From Novosphingobium sp. IK01 (GTDB lineage Bacteria; Pseudomonadota; Alphaproteobacteria; Sphingomonadales; Sphingomonadaceae), in contig NZ_BTFW01000001.1 of the NCBI RefSeq assembly GCF_033242265.1, positions 744,001 to 808,000 of the forward strand: a stretch of 64,000 bases of DNA. The letters are read 5' to 3'. The position numbers were made by a program, and so were the translations under genes. The notes under the pieces are model-generated. The model saw only the letters and a program-made list of their open reading frames with translations, was not told the DNA's origin and searched no databases. Every line of letters starts with the position of its first letter. Position 1 is the first letter of the stretch. Positions 15,042-23,838 of this stretch are shown here, in pieces.

Positions 15042-16133
15042 ATGCGCAAAGAAACCCGCCAGCAGTTCAAGTCCTATGTCAGCCAGATCGCCCTCCTGAA
15101 CGGGATCGATCCCGAAGACACGGTGGCCAAGTTCAGCGTGGCCCCGGTGGTCGAGCAGACGCTGGAAGAGAAGATCCAGGAATCGAGCGACTTCCTCCAG
15201 CAGATCAACGTCGTGGGCGTGCCCCAGCAGCAGGGCGCCAAAGTGGGGGTGACCGTCACCCGCCCGCTGGCCGGGCGCACCAACACCGCAGCGGGCAACC
15301 GCCGCACGCCCGCCGACCCGACCGACACCACCGACGATGGCGGCTATTTCTGCCGCCAGACCAATTTCGACCACGCCATCGGCTATGCCAAGCTCGACGC
15401 GTGGCGGCACAAGCCGGAGTTCCAGACGCTGCTGCGCGACGTGATCCTCAAGCAGCAGGGCCGCGACCGGATCATGATCGGCTTCAACGGCACCTCGGTC
15501 GCGGCGCAGACCGACCGCGTCGCCAATCCGCTGCTTCAGGATGTCAACGAGGGCTGGCTGCACAAGATCCGTACCCATGCCCCGGAACGCGTCCTGTCCG
15601 ATGGCGATATCAGCGCCGAAGGAACCAGCGCGGTCTATGTCGCCGCCGGGGTCGAGGTGGTCGATGGCGATGCCACCAATGTCGCGACCGCGAAGGCCGA
15701 CTATGCCAACCTCGACGCGCTGGCCTTCGACGTGCTCGACCTGCTCGATCCCTGGCACCGCAGCGATACCGACCTTGTGGTCATTGTCGGGTGGAAGCTG
15801 GTCAAGGACAAGTACCTGAACCTGCTTCAGGCCGCCGGCGACACCGCGACCGAGCGCGAGGCCGCGCACCGCATCCTCACGCTGCCCAAGCAGCTGGCGG
15901 GCAAGCGCGCGGTCATCGTGCCCTTCTTCCCCGAGACCTCGCTGCTGATCACCAGCCTCGATAACCTCTCGGTCTACTGGCAGGAAGAAACCCGCCGCCG
16001 CCAGATCCGCGACGAGCCCGCGCTCGACCAGATCGAGAACTATGAATCGGTCAACGAGGACTACGTGGTCGAGGACTATGGCCGCACCGCCCTCGTCGAG
16101 AACGTGGTGATGGGCAAGAAGCCCGGCGCCTGA
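15042..16133 (+). CDS. N: Major capsid protein, P2 gpN family
   Basis: 363 aa, the usual gpN length. Landmarks: MRKETRQQFKSYVSQIALLNGID at the N-terminus, VVEQTLEEKIQESSDFLQQINVVGV, GRTNTAAGNRR, YFCRQTNFDHAIGYAKLDAWRH, IMIGFNGTSVA, NPLLQDVNEGWLHKIR, and near the C-terminus YESVNEDYVVEDYGRTALVENV. Builds the T=7 head; probably trimmed by gpO. An upstream open frame reaches 14889 but overlaps gpO in another frame. Follows O by 55 nt and precedes M by 46 nt. Confidence 0.95.
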   Translation: MRKETRQQFKSYVSQIALLNGIDPEDTVAKFSVAPVVEQTLEEKIQESSDFLQQINVVGVPQQQGAKVGVTVTRPLAGRTNTAAGNRRTPADPTDTTDDGGYFCRQTNFDHAIGYAKLDAWRHKPEFQTLLRDVILKQQGRDRIMIGFNGTSVAAQTDRVANPLLQDVNEGWLHKIRTHAPERVLSDGDISAEGTSAVYVAAGVEVVDGDATNVATAKADYANLDALAFDVLDLLDPWHRSDTDLVVIVGWKLVKDKYLNLLQAAGDTATEREAAHRILTLPKQLAGKRAVIVPFFPETSLLITSLDNLSVYWQEETRRRQIRDEPALDQIENYESVNEDYVVEDYGRTALVENVVMGKKPGA

Positions 16134-16179
16134 GTGCGCGCCACCTCCTGACTTCCCCCGCCGAAGGACACGTTCCCCC

Positions 16180-17004
16180 ATGAGCCTTGCTCGTCGCAAA
16201 CGGGATCGCACGCTCGCTGCCCAGACCATCACCGCAGCGCCTGTCCTTTCGTGCGGGGGTGCCCCTGCTGCCACCGGCCATCCCGCCCCGGCAGCAGGGG
16301 CCTCCATTCGCCCTGCCTCCATTCGCGCTGCCTCTGTCCGCGCCACCCCGGCCGAGCGCGCCGCCGCGCAGATCGCGCTGCGCCTCACCCACGACTTGCG
16401 CCGCCTGAAAGAAATCCGCTCGATCGACCGCAAGATCGAGGCCAAGCGCACGATGCTGCCCGAGTACAGGGCCTGGGTCGAAGGCGTGGTCGCCGCCGAT
16501 GCGGGCGTGGGCAGCGGCACCGCCGCCGATGTCGTGCCCACCTGCATGGTCTGGCTGATCGATGTGGGGGCCTATGGCGAGGCGCTCGACCTCGTGCCTT
16601 TCCTGCTGCGCCACCGGGTGGAGATGCCCCGCCGCTACGAGCGCGACGTGGCCACGATCGTCGTCGAGGAAATCGCCGATGCCGCCGCAAGGGCCCAGAA
16701 CGCGGGCCAGCGGTTCGACCAGGCCGTGCTCGACACCGCCGAGGCCCTGACATCCGGCCTCGACATCCACGATCAGGTCCGCGCCAAGCTGCTCAAGGCC
16801 ATCGGCATCGAGCAGCTGCGCACCGCCGAGGACATGCCGGCCGAGGACAGCGCCATCGTCCTGCGCAGCGCGCTCGTCCATCTGCGCGAGGCCCAGCGCC
16901 TGCATGACCGCATCGGGGTGAAGGACCGCGTCAAACGCGCCGAGAAGCTGCTGGCCGCTGTGGAAGCTGCCGAACCGAACACCGGCGGTCCCTCGACCGC
17001 CTGA
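16180..17004 (+). CDS. M: Terminase small subunit, P2 gpM family
   Basis: 274 aa, longer than P2 gpM at its N-terminus because of an Ala/Pro-rich, partly repeated stretch (residues 18-50). Conserved part: RLKEIRSIDRKIEAKRTMLPEY, GSGTAADVVPTCMVWLIDVGAYGEALDLVPFLLRH, then PRRYERDVATIVVEEIAD. It recognises cos and hands DNA to gpP. It lies in the expected O-N-M-L order. Confidence 0.92.
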   Translation: MSLARRKRDRTLAAQTITAAPVLSCGGAPAATGHPAPAAGASIRPASIRAASVRATPAERAAAQIALRLTHDLRRLKEIRSIDRKIEAKRTMLPEYRAWVEGVVAADAGVGSGTAADVVPTCMVWLIDVGAYGEALDLVPFLLRHRVEMPRRYERDVATIVVEEIADAAARAQNAGQRFDQAVLDTAEALTSGLDIHDQVRAKLLKAIGIEQLRTAEDMPAEDSAIVLRSALVHLREAQRLHDRIGVKDRVKRAEKLLAAVEAAEPNTGGPSTA

Positions 17005-17122
17005 CCCGCTCGCCCCCGGCGCTCAGGGGCGGATCGCGCGATGCGGGAGGCCATGGGCCACAGGGCCGCATCGGTCCCGATCCTCACCCCTGTTGGCCGG
17101 CGGGCCGAAATGGAGAAGCCCC

Positions 17123-17608
17123 ATGTCGACGTTCCTGTCCCTGCCGACCCCATCCGACCTCGCGCAGCCTGCCGAGCCGGAAAGCCCAGTGACCAACGAC
17201 GGCTTCTTCCCCGATATCGACCCGGCCCATCTGCGCGAGGCCGCGCGCATCCCCACCAGCATCACCTGGCCGCGCCTGCGCGCCGCGATCCTGGGCGCGA
17301 TCATGACGGTCGAGCTGGACTTGCGCGCCTATGCCGCCGCGCAGATCGCGGCGGGCCATGCCACGCTGGCCGCCGTGCCCGCCCCGCAGCTCGACGGGCA
17401 GAGCGTCCAGATCCTGCGCTACACGCGCGCGGTCGCGCTCTATGCCAAGGCCGAGCTGATCGAGCGCCACCGCGATTACGACCTGACCCCGGCGGGCACC
17501 CATCAGGCCGAGGATCTCGCCCCGGCCATCGACGAGCTGCGCCGCGATGCCCAGCACGCCGTGCGCGACCTCACCGGGCGCACGCGCACCGTGGTCGACC
17601 TGATCTGA
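17123..17608 (+). CDS. L: Head completion/stabilisation protein, P2 gpL family
   Basis: 161 aa. Motifs: DGFFPDIDPAHLREAARIP, SITWPRLRAAILGAI, AVALYAKAELIERHRDYDL, and a C-terminal helix ending RTVVDLI. GGAGAAG 6 nt before ATG 17123 selects this start over the upstream ATG at 17093. gpL closes the filled head. Its stop overlaps the start of X (TGATG). Confidence 0.9.
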   Translation: MSTFLSLPTPSDLAQPAEPESPVTNDGFFPDIDPAHLREAARIPTSITWPRLRAAILGAIMTVELDLRAYAAAQIAAGHATLAAVPAPQLDGQSVQILRYTRAVALYAKAELIERHRDYDLTPAGTHQAEDLAPAIDELRRDAQHAVRDLTGRTRTVVDLI

Positions 17609-17832
17609 TGGCTGCCGCGCAAACCCTCATCGCCCGGCAGGGGGACAAGCTCGACCAGCTGCTCTGGCGCGAGGGCGGGCTGGGGCCGGGCGACCTGACC
17701 CGCGTGCTCGATGCCAATCCCGGCCTTGCCGATCTGGGCGTGATCCTGCCGCTCGGCACCCGCGTCCTCGTGCCGTCGGCGCCCGAAGCGACCGGCACAC
17801 CTGTCCTTCCCCTTGTCCAACTCTGGAGCTGA
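17608..17832 (+). CDS. X: Tail protein X, P2 gpX family (LysM-like)
   Basis: 74 aa. QGDKLDQLLWREGG, then VLDANPGLADLGVILPLGTRVLVP, is the short LysM-like pattern of gpX. The frame is open far upstream, but ATG 17608, translationally coupled to L, fits the family length. A tail completion function is known genetically in P2; the mechanism is unclear. Confidence 0.9.
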   Translation: MAAAQTLIARQGDKLDQLLWREGGLGPGDLTRVLDANPGLADLGVILPLGTRVLVPSAPEATGTPVLPLVQLWS

Positions 17833-17838
17833 TCCCCC

Positions 17839-18171
17839 ATGGACTTTCGCACTTTTGTTGACGCGAGCGCCGACCTGATCGGGTCGATCTCGCCCTCGCT
17901 GATCGGCTCGGCCGCTGCCCAGGCGTGGAAGCCGCACCTCTCGTGGCGGCAGCGCTTCGTGCAGTGGGCGGTGGGCTCGGTCGTCAGCTATTACGCCACG
18001 CTGGCCATTGTCGCGGTCACCCACTGGAGCGGCTTTGTCGCGCAGTCGATTGCCTTTGGCATCGCGCTGCTGGCCTTCGATGCCACGCCGCGCGTCCTCA
18101 GGGCCGCGACCGATGCGCTCGCCAGCCTGCCCGGTCGCCTTGCCGACCGCTTCCTGCCCAAGAAGGACTGA
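17839..18171 (+). CDS. Phage holin-like membrane protein
   Basis: 110 aa. Two or three hydrophobic segments: near residues 12-28, 42-62 (WAVGSVVSYYATLAIVAV) and 66-84 (GFVAQSIAFGIALLAF). It has a charged C-terminus ending RFLPKKD. It sits directly before the endolysin, where P2 has its holin gene, so it probably permeabilises the inner membrane at lysis. Sequence similarity to a named holin family is not certain. Confidence 0.75.
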   Translation: MDFRTFVDASADLIGSISPSLIGSAAAQAWKPHLSWRQRFVQWAVGSVVSYYATLAIVAVTHWSGFVAQSIAFGIALLAFDATPRVLRAATDALASLPGRLADRFLPKKD

Positions 18172-18177
18172 CCGGCC

Positions 18178-18738
18178 ATGGCCCATACTCTGGCCGATCC
18201 CGCGCGCTTCTTCGCGCGCCTGCGCCGCCTGACCGGCCCGCTCGATCAGGGGCAGGTCGGGATCGTCAACGCCCTGCTCACCGCCGCCGCGCTCTGGCCG
18301 GCGGGCTGGCTCGCCTATGCGCTGGCCACCGCCTGGCACGAGGCGCGCTTCACCCCGCAGGCCGAATGGGGCCGGGGGCAGGGCAGGGCCTATGCGCAGC
18401 CGGGCCGCTATGGTCAGGCGCAATATGGCCGGGGCCTCGTCCAGCTGACGTGGGACCGCAATTACGAATGGGCCGACCGCACGCTTGGCCTGAAGGGCGC
18501 ACTGCTGCGCAACTTCGACCTCGCGCTCCGGCCCGATCTGGCCGTCGCCATTCTGGTCAAGGGCATGGAGCAGGGGGCCTTCACCGGGCTCGCCCTGGCC
18601 GACTGCATCACCGGCACGGGCACCCACGCCCAGTTCGTGAAGGCCCGCAGGATCATCAACGGCACCGACCGGGCCGAGGATATCGCCACCCATGCCGACG
18701 CGATCGCGGCGGCGCTGGGTGAGGGGGGCTGGGCCTGA
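18178..18738 (+). CDS. Endolysin, glycoside hydrolase family 19-like
   Basis: 186 aa. The pattern WHEARF near residue 59, YGRGLVQLTWDRNYEWADRTLGL near residue 83, and a C-terminal KARRIINGTDRAEDIA corresponds to GH19 phage lysozymes (usually H-E-x, GRGxxQLTxxxNY and INGG). The likely catalytic acid is the Glu in HEAR. It degrades peptidoglycan after holin triggering; no signal peptide is evident. It starts 6 nt after the holin stop and overlaps the i-spanin start (TGATG). Confidence 0.85.
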   Translation: MAHTLADPARFFARLRRLTGPLDQGQVGIVNALLTAAALWPAGWLAYALATAWHEARFTPQAEWGRGQGRAYAQPGRYGQAQYGRGLVQLTWDRNYEWADRTLGLKGALLRNFDLALRPDLAVAILVKGMEQGAFTGLALADCITGTGTHAQFVKARRIINGTDRAEDIATHADAIAAALGEGGWA

Positions 18739-19133
18739 TGCCCGGCGTCACAACTCTCGCGCTCGCCAGCGCACTGGCCGCCTGCCTCACCGGGATCGGC
18801 GGCTATGCCTATGGCGTCCATGTCGGCACCGCGCAGGAACAGGCCGCGCAAAAGGCCCGCGACGATGCCCGCGAAACCCTGCGCCAGCAGGCACAGGGCC
18901 GCATCGACACTTCGGCGCAGGCCCATCAGGCCCGCGAATATGCCCGCCAGACCACCGTCAGGGACATCTATCATGAAAGCGAAAAGATCATCGATCGCCC
19001 GGTCTATGGCGCTGCCTGCATTGACGCTGATGGCGTGCGCCTGCTCGACCGCGCCGCCGCCACGGCCAACGGCCAGCGTGAGCCCGACCCTGCTGGCCCC
19101 GCCGCCCAGCCTTCCGCAGCCCCGGCGCGATAG
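18738..19133 (+). CDS. i-spanin, Rz/LysB-like
   Basis: 131 aa. One N-terminal membrane segment (residues 5-27, LALASALAACLTGIGGYAYGV), then a charged, Gln/Arg-rich coiled region (EQAAQKARDDARETLRQQAQ), and a second half holding YHESEKIID and VYGAACIDADGVRLLDRAAA. This layout is that of Rz proteins. The spanin bridges the inner and outer membranes and fuses them in the last lysis step. The o-spanin start is nested in another frame inside this gene. Confidence 0.85.
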   Translation: MPGVTTLALASALAACLTGIGGYAYGVHVGTAQEQAAQKARDDARETLRQQAQGRIDTSAQAHQAREYARQTTVRDIYHESEKIIDRPVYGAACIDADGVRLLDRAAATANGQREPDPAGPAAQPSAAPAR

Positions 19134-19275
19134 CAACGGGCAGATGACCGGGCGCGAGGCGCTCGCCAGCCTCACCGCGCTCTACGACATCGCCGGCCAG
19201 ATCCGCGCGACCCTTGTTGAGCTGCAATCCGAACTGCGCCTGACACAGGAGCCCGCCCATGCGCAAAGCCGATAG
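18973..19275 (+). CDS. o-spanin, Rz1-like lipoprotein, nested in Rz
   Basis: 100 aa from ATG 18973, in the +1 frame relative to Rz. The N-terminal signal MKAKRSSIARSMALPALTLMAC has a lipobox LMAC. It is followed by a proline-rich segment (TAPPPRPT, LLAPPPSLPQP), the Rz1 signature. Its C-terminal part extends past the Rz stop: ALASLTALYDIAGQIRATLVELQSEL. The frame is open upstream to 18805, but that would bury the lipobox. It overlaps R by 17 nt. Confidence 0.82.
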   Translation: MKAKRSSIARSMALPALTLMACACSTAPPPRPTASVSPTLLAPPPSLPQPRRDSNGQMTGREALASLTALYDIAGQIRATLVELQSELRLTQEPAHAQSR

Positions 19276-19756
19276 CCTGCGCCGCTGGCTCACCGCCTTC
19301 CTGCCCGACTTGCGCAAGCAGGCCGACCGCCTTCAGGTCTATCTCGAAGGCGGCCGGATCAGCGCGCGGCGGTCGGCCACGCTGTCTTTCGCCTATGCCT
19401 ATACGGTCAAGGCGCTCATCACCGACTTTGCGGGCGATCCCGACACGGTCATGGTGGCGACGCTCGCGTGGATCGAGAAGGAGCAGCCCCAGCTACTCCA
19501 GACCGCAGACAACACGCCCTTCCAGTTCGAGGCCGAACTGCTCGACAGCGACACCTATGACCTCCAGCTGTCGATCGAGCTGACCGAACCGGTCCTCGTC
19601 CTCCCCCGCGCGGACGGGTCGGGCTTCGACATCGAGCACCCGCCCGAGCCGACGCTCCCGCCGATGTTCACCCAGGGCACGGCCACGTTCCTCCAAGGCT
19701 TCGGCAATGCCGACAAGCTCGTGCAGTCGCTCACGCTGGGTACGTTCGAGGCATGA
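19259..19756 (+). CDS. R: Tail completion protein, P2 gpR family
   Basis: 165 aa. MRKADSLRRWLTAFLPDL, then YAYTVKALITDFAGDPDTVM, HPPEPTLPPMF and the C-terminal SLTLGTFEA match the gpR family. It acts at the head-tail junction together with gpS. Its start lies inside the o-spanin C-terminus; its stop overlaps the start of S (ATGA). Confidence 0.9.
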   Translation: MRKADSLRRWLTAFLPDLRKQADRLQVYLEGGRISARRSATLSFAYAYTVKALITDFAGDPDTVMVATLAWIEKEQPQLLQTADNTPFQFEAELLDSDTYDLQLSIELTEPVLVLPRADGSGFDIEHPPEPTLPPMFTQGTATFLQGFGNADKLVQSLTLGTFEA

Positions 19757-20424
19757 CCGGCGACGATCTCGCCGAAATCGAGCGTCTGGCTGGAGCCCTG
19801 CTGCGCACCCTGTCTGCGGGCCAGCGCCGCAAGCTCCTGCGCAAGATGGCCCGCGACCTTGCCGCCAGCCAGCGCCAGCGCATCGCCGCCCAGCACCAGC
19901 CCGACGGCAGCGCCTTCGCGCCGCGCAAGCAAAAGGCGCAGCCGGTGACGGGCAGGGGCGCCGCCTGCTTCCTCTATCCCGCCGGCGGCAGCGGCCCGCC
20001 GCGCCGGGTGATCATGAAAAGCTTCACATGGGGTACGGGCCGCTCGATGACCGGCTTCGACATCGAGGCTGGCGGCATCCGCACCTTCGAGTTCGCCAAA
20101 GTGGTTCAATGGCTCCCGGTCCCGCCCGAATACCGCAACCGCACCAGCACCCGCCTGCGCCGCCGGGGAAGCCTGCGCCGCGCGGCCATGTTCCGCAAAC
20201 TCGCCAGCGCCCGCTACCTCAAGGCCCAGTCCGACGACCAGGGCTTCTGGGTGGGCTTCTCGGGCAAAGTCTCCCAGATCGCCAGCATCCACCAGAACGG
20301 CCTGCGCGACAAACCCTCCCTGCGCGCCAAGGCCGTCGACACCCCCCGCCGCGAACTGCTCGGCACAACCCCCACCGACCGCGAACACCTGCTCGACCTG
20401 CTCTATGAGCAAATGGCCGGTTAG
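19753..20424 (+). CDS. S: Tail completion/virion morphogenesis protein, P2 gpS family
   Basis: 223 aa, longer than P2 gpS (about 150 aa). Family features: LRTLSAGQRRKLLRKMARDLAASQRQRIAAQHQPDGSAFAPRK at the N-terminus and FWVGFSGKVSQIASIHQNGLRD near residue 160, then ELLG and LLDLLYEQM. It is the last gene of the left late block; the next structural gene (J) lies 2.4 kb away beyond an opposite-strand insertion. Confidence 0.9.
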   Translation: MTGDDLAEIERLAGALLRTLSAGQRRKLLRKMARDLAASQRQRIAAQHQPDGSAFAPRKQKAQPVTGRGAACFLYPAGGSGPPRRVIMKSFTWGTGRSMTGFDIEAGGIRTFEFAKVVQWLPVPPEYRNRTSTRLRRRGSLRRAAMFRKLASARYLKAQSDDQGFWVGFSGKVSQIASIHQNGLRDKPSLRAKAVDTPRRELLGTTPTDREHLLDLLYEQMAG

Positions 20425-20689
20425 GGGATGCGTGATTAGGCGTCGATGCGTCCAACCTTGCTCTGACCGGGGCTGAGACATAGTTTCCCTTCGCGCTGTT
20501 CACTCCGAACGATGGGTTCCAGCGAGACCATACGGTCCGCATGCAAATCGGGCTAGAGTGGTAGATGATCCAATCCGGCCGACGGCGGATAGGTGGGTAA
20601 AGGCATGCGAGATAAATAAATCTGCGGATTGCGCGGGATGGAAGCGAGAGGGGACGGCTCGGATTAAGGGTAAAGCTGTCCCTCTCCCG
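20425..20689. other. Spacer between S and the DUF262 gene
   Basis: 265 bases, less GC-rich than the flanking phage genes, with no gene. Two genes converge here. No strong intrinsic terminator was found. Confidence 0.4.
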
Positions 20690-22432
20690 TCACGCTAGCA
20701 AATCTTTGAATGCCGTCACGAGCATCTTTTCCCGCTTTTCGATAAATTCTCGAAAATTGGCAAAGGTGAGATTGATGTCAGGAATATAGTGCTTGACCAT
20801 ATAGTCCGTGCGATCAGCTTTTGAGGGGTATTTTTCAGTCAGCCATGCGTCGAAATCCTTGCCTGACTTCTCCTGATTAGGAACCCCTTCGAGCAATTGC
20901 AAATTGGCGAGGCTATTGAAATTTTCCAAGAAAAATTCAGCGTCTTCATCCTTGATTCCAGCCTTCGATAGCCGATTTTTCGTGAATAATTTCTTCGGGA
21001 AGATGTGATCTTGATGAAACTTATTGCGAAAATCGAGCGTCGGGTAAAGGAACGCTAGAACAGAGTAGGTGTATGCCTCGCCGTATCTATAGTGGAGCAG
21101 ACTCATGATCTCGTCTGTGTCGAATGACAGGGATTTCGTGCCGCCCTTCAGCTTGTTGGAAATCTCCTCGAGCGGAAAGCCCTGTACGGCACTGTTAATG
21201 ACCTCACGGATAGGTCGAAGCACGTTATCGGGTTGACCACTGAATGTGCGCTTGAGCAGAACGATCACCAGCCATTTGAAGATGGCCCTGCGGTCAGCCT
21301 CATATTTCGATGCAACGGCGAAATTGTTGGGGACGCCAATCTTCTTCAGATAATGGGCGATTGGGATCAGGGCATTGTTGGATGTCAGCGTATCCCGGTG
21401 ATAGCCTAGATTGGCCAAGAGGATGACTGCGCCGCGGATCGCTTTAGTGATGTCCTCCCACTGCTGCTCGATATTGAGCATGTTCGCCTTGTTAAAATTG
21501 TCCACCTTGAAGGCAATTTCCCGGAAGCCGCCGAGGACAAGGCAGCATTTCAGGACGAAGTCCTTGTTGATGTTGAAGCCGTCGCCGATGGCATTCACCT
21601 CGTCGACGAATTCGGTGATCTCCTCACGTGCGTCCTTGTCCTTCCACTGGGCCGTGGCGATGGACAGTAGCAGGTCGGAATAATTGAGTTGGGTGCCGCC
21701 GCTGTTTACGCGGATGAAGATATTGAGAACCTTGTCAAGGTCTTCGCCACGCTCCAAGAAAAAGTTGATTGATCTGCTTTTGTGAATGACGTCATGGAGC
21801 TTGAATAGAGCCTTGTTGGCGAGCCGAAAATTGTCTTTTCTGAACTGCGCGACATCATTGTTCAGCAGATAATCGTTGACATCGACTGGCTCAAGGATGC
21901 CTAGAATGTCGCCAACCTTGAACCAAAAATTGTCGTCGTCGCGAACTTCGGCTTCTTTTTTTGTCAAAAATCTGAACTGATACTCGACGTCGCTATCTTC
22001 GGCGGAAGCATAGAACAGGTTCAAATAGAGATGCCGCTTTGGAAAAGCGGTATCATTGTCCCAGCGCTTGCGCGGCATTTTGTAAGCATATGACCCTTTG
22101 AGTCCGATATAAAGGGAGGTCAACCGCTGTTGGCCGTCGAGAATGGCGATAATGCCGGACTCGCCGCTTAGGTTGGCTTTGGGGTTGTGGTAACTGTCGC
22201 GCTCGTGGTATTCACGGACAAATTCGTAAAACTGGTATTTGTCGACATTGTTGCGGTCGACTTCCCAGAATAGAAATGAGCTGATTGGATAATCCCGCAT
22301 AAGGGAATCAAAGAGCGTTTCTATTTGGTCGACGCTCCAGACGAATTCGCGCTGTATGGCGGGAAGAACGTAATTCTTACGATGAATATTGTCGATGGCG
22401 TCCTTGATCGTGATCGGCTCAACAAACGCCAT
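20690..22432 (-). CDS. DUF262 + HNH (GmrSD-like) putative anti-phage protein
   Basis: 580 aa. The N-terminal DUF262 domain has YVLPAIQREFVW near residue 25 and the hallmark AILDGQQRLTSLYIGL near residue 95. The C-terminal HNH/DUF1524-like nuclease has FHQDHIFPKKLF at about 472-483, then FNSLANLQLLEG with conserved Asn and Lys. DUF262 proteins with DGQQR are NTP-dependent nucleases of the GmrSD/SspE/BrxU group, active against modified or foreign phage DNA. It is markedly AT-richer than the phage genes, lies on the opposite strand and separates S from J, all signs of an acquired moron. The substrate is unknown. Confidence 0.85.
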   Translation of the reverse strand: MAFVEPITIKDAIDNIHRKNYVLPAIQREFVWSVDQIETLFDSLMRDYPISSFLFWEVDRNNVDKYQFYEFVREYHERDSYHNPKANLSGESGIIAILDGQQRLTSLYIGLKGSYAYKMPRKRWDNDTAFPKRHLYLNLFYASAEDSDVEYQFRFLTKKEAEVRDDDNFWFKVGDILGILEPVDVNDYLLNNDVAQFRKDNFRLANKALFKLHDVIHKSRSINFFLERGEDLDKVLNIFIRVNSGGTQLNYSDLLLSIATAQWKDKDAREEITEFVDEVNAIGDGFNINKDFVLKCCLVLGGFREIAFKVDNFNKANMLNIEQQWEDITKAIRGAVILLANLGYHRDTLTSNNALIPIAHYLKKIGVPNNFAVASKYEADRRAIFKWLVIVLLKRTFSGQPDNVLRPIREVINSAVQGFPLEEISNKLKGGTKSLSFDTDEIMSLLHYRYGEAYTYSVLAFLYPTLDFRNKFHQDHIFPKKLFTKNRLSKAGIKDEDAEFFLENFNSLANLQLLEGVPNQEKSGKDFDAWLTEKYPSKADRTDYMVKHYIPDINLTFANFREFIEKREKMLVTAFKDLLA

Positions 22433-22821
22433 TGCATCTTCCGCCTTGCATCTAAGTTCATGAGGAACTCGATATTGCCCCGTTCGGTCGCAAAAGCAAT
22501 GGCCGAAAAGGCCTGGAAAAATCGAAGGACATCATACCAATACCATAGAGGCGGCCGCAATTACGACCGTTCGCGATCCTGTCGTATGTTCGAAATGAGG
22601 CGAGTTGGCAGGCGGCTCCACGGTGGTTAACGGCCAACTCCGGCAGCAGCAGCCATTTACAGCCCAGTCAGTAAACGGCAAAAGCTGGTCGGGAGCAAAC
22701 GTCACGCGAATGTCAGACGTTGCCATAATCCGCCCATCACCCCGGCCCCAAGCCGTCCGGGCATATGGCCAGCCCGCAATCCCAATGCGGGCCATAGCCT
22801 TTGGCCGGTGGTCGCGGCGAG
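22433..22821. other. Spacer upstream of the DUF262 gene and of J
   Basis: About 390 bases holding the promoter region of the leftward DUF262 gene and, at its right end, the entry to the J-I-H block. No gene with recognisable features. TGGCCAGCCCGCAATCC / AATGCGGGCCATAGCC (around 22763-22800) can form a GC hairpin. I could not pick a clear promoter. Confidence 0.35.
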
Positions 22822-23838
22822 ATGGCGGGCATGGCCGATGCTACCTTCACCGCTGTCGATCTCTCGCGCCTGCCCGCGCCTGACATCATCGAGGATCTCG
22901 ATTTCGAGACGATCCTTGCCGATGCCGCCGCGCAGATGCGTGCAGAAATGGCCAAAAGCGGCCTGACCTTCGAGACCCGCGACAGCGATCCGGCCACCAA
23001 GCTCCTTCAGGTCTTCGCCTATTACGCCCAGATGCTGCGCCAGCGCATCAATGATGCCGCGCGCGCGGTCATGCCGGCCTATGCCGTCAAGGCCGACCTC
23101 GACCATATCGCCGCCCTGTTCGGCATCACCCGCCTGACCATAACCCCGGCCAACCCCGCCACCGGCACGCCCGCCGTGATGGAGGACGACACCGATTTCC
23201 GCCGTCGCATGGTCCTCGCGCCCGAGGGCTATTCGGTGGCCGGGCCGGAAGGAGCCTATATTTCCCACACGCTGTCCGCCGATGCGAACGTGCTCGATGC
23301 CAGCGCCACCGGCCCGCAGCCCGACGACATCAAGGCCCTCGTGCTGGGCGTTCTGGCCGACCATGCGGCTCCGGCCGATCTGGTCGCGGCCATGACCAGC
23401 GCGCTCGACACCGCGCGCTGGCCCGGATCGGTCGTGGTCTCGGTCCTCGCGCGCACGGGCGACGGAACCGCCCCGGCCGAGCTGATCGACACCGTCGCGG
23501 CCTATGTCTCCGACGAGACGCGCCGCCCGCTGACCGACTGGGTCACCGTCCAGTCGGCCCGGATCGTCCCCTATGCCGTCGATGCCACGCTCACCACGTT
23601 TAGCGGCCCGGATGGCGGCGTGGTGCTGGCGGCGGCGCAGGCCAGTCTCGACGCCTATACCAAAGCCAGCCATCGCCTCGGCCGCGACATCACCCGCTCG
23701 GCGATCTTCGCCGCGCTCAGCGTCGAGGGCGTGCAGAACGTCATCCTGCGCGAGCCGGCGCAGGACATCGTGATCTCGCGCCAGCAGGCCCCCTATTGCA
23801 CGGGCATGTCGGTCGCCTATGCCGGGGTAGGGGAGTGA
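22822..23838 (+). CDS. J: Baseplate assembly protein J
   Basis: About 338 aa. ADATFTAVDLSRLPAPDIIEDLDFETILADA is the classic gpJ N-terminus. It continues with SDPATKLLQVFAYYAQMLRQRIND, LAPEGYSVAGPEGAYISHTL, GSVVVSVLARTGDGT and DYV-type segments toward GRDITRSAIFAALSVEGVQNV. It forms the baseplate wedge edge. Starts at 22822 and 22831 are both possible. The stop overlaps the GTG start of I. In P2 this gene follows V and W; here it precedes them. Confidence 0.92.
   Translation: MAGMADATFTAVDLSRLPAPDIIEDLDFETILADAAAQMRAEMAKSGLTFETRDSDPATKLLQVFAYYAQMLRQRINDAARAVMPAYAVKADLDHIAALFGITRLTITPANPATGTPAVMEDDTDFRRRMVLAPEGYSVAGPEGAYISHTLSADANVLDASATGPQPDDIKALVLGVLADHAAPADLVAAMTSALDTARWPGSVVVSVLARTGDGTAPAELIDTVAAYVSDETRRPLTDWVTVQSARIVPYAVDATLTTFSGPDGGVVLAAAQASLDAYTKASHRLGRDITRSAIFAALSVEGVQNVILREPAQDIVISRQQAPYCTGMSVAYAGVGE

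Noticed and set aside
22325..22795. Small frames around the DUF262 promoter
   Set aside because: Shadows of the DUF262 5' end or unsupported by motifs.
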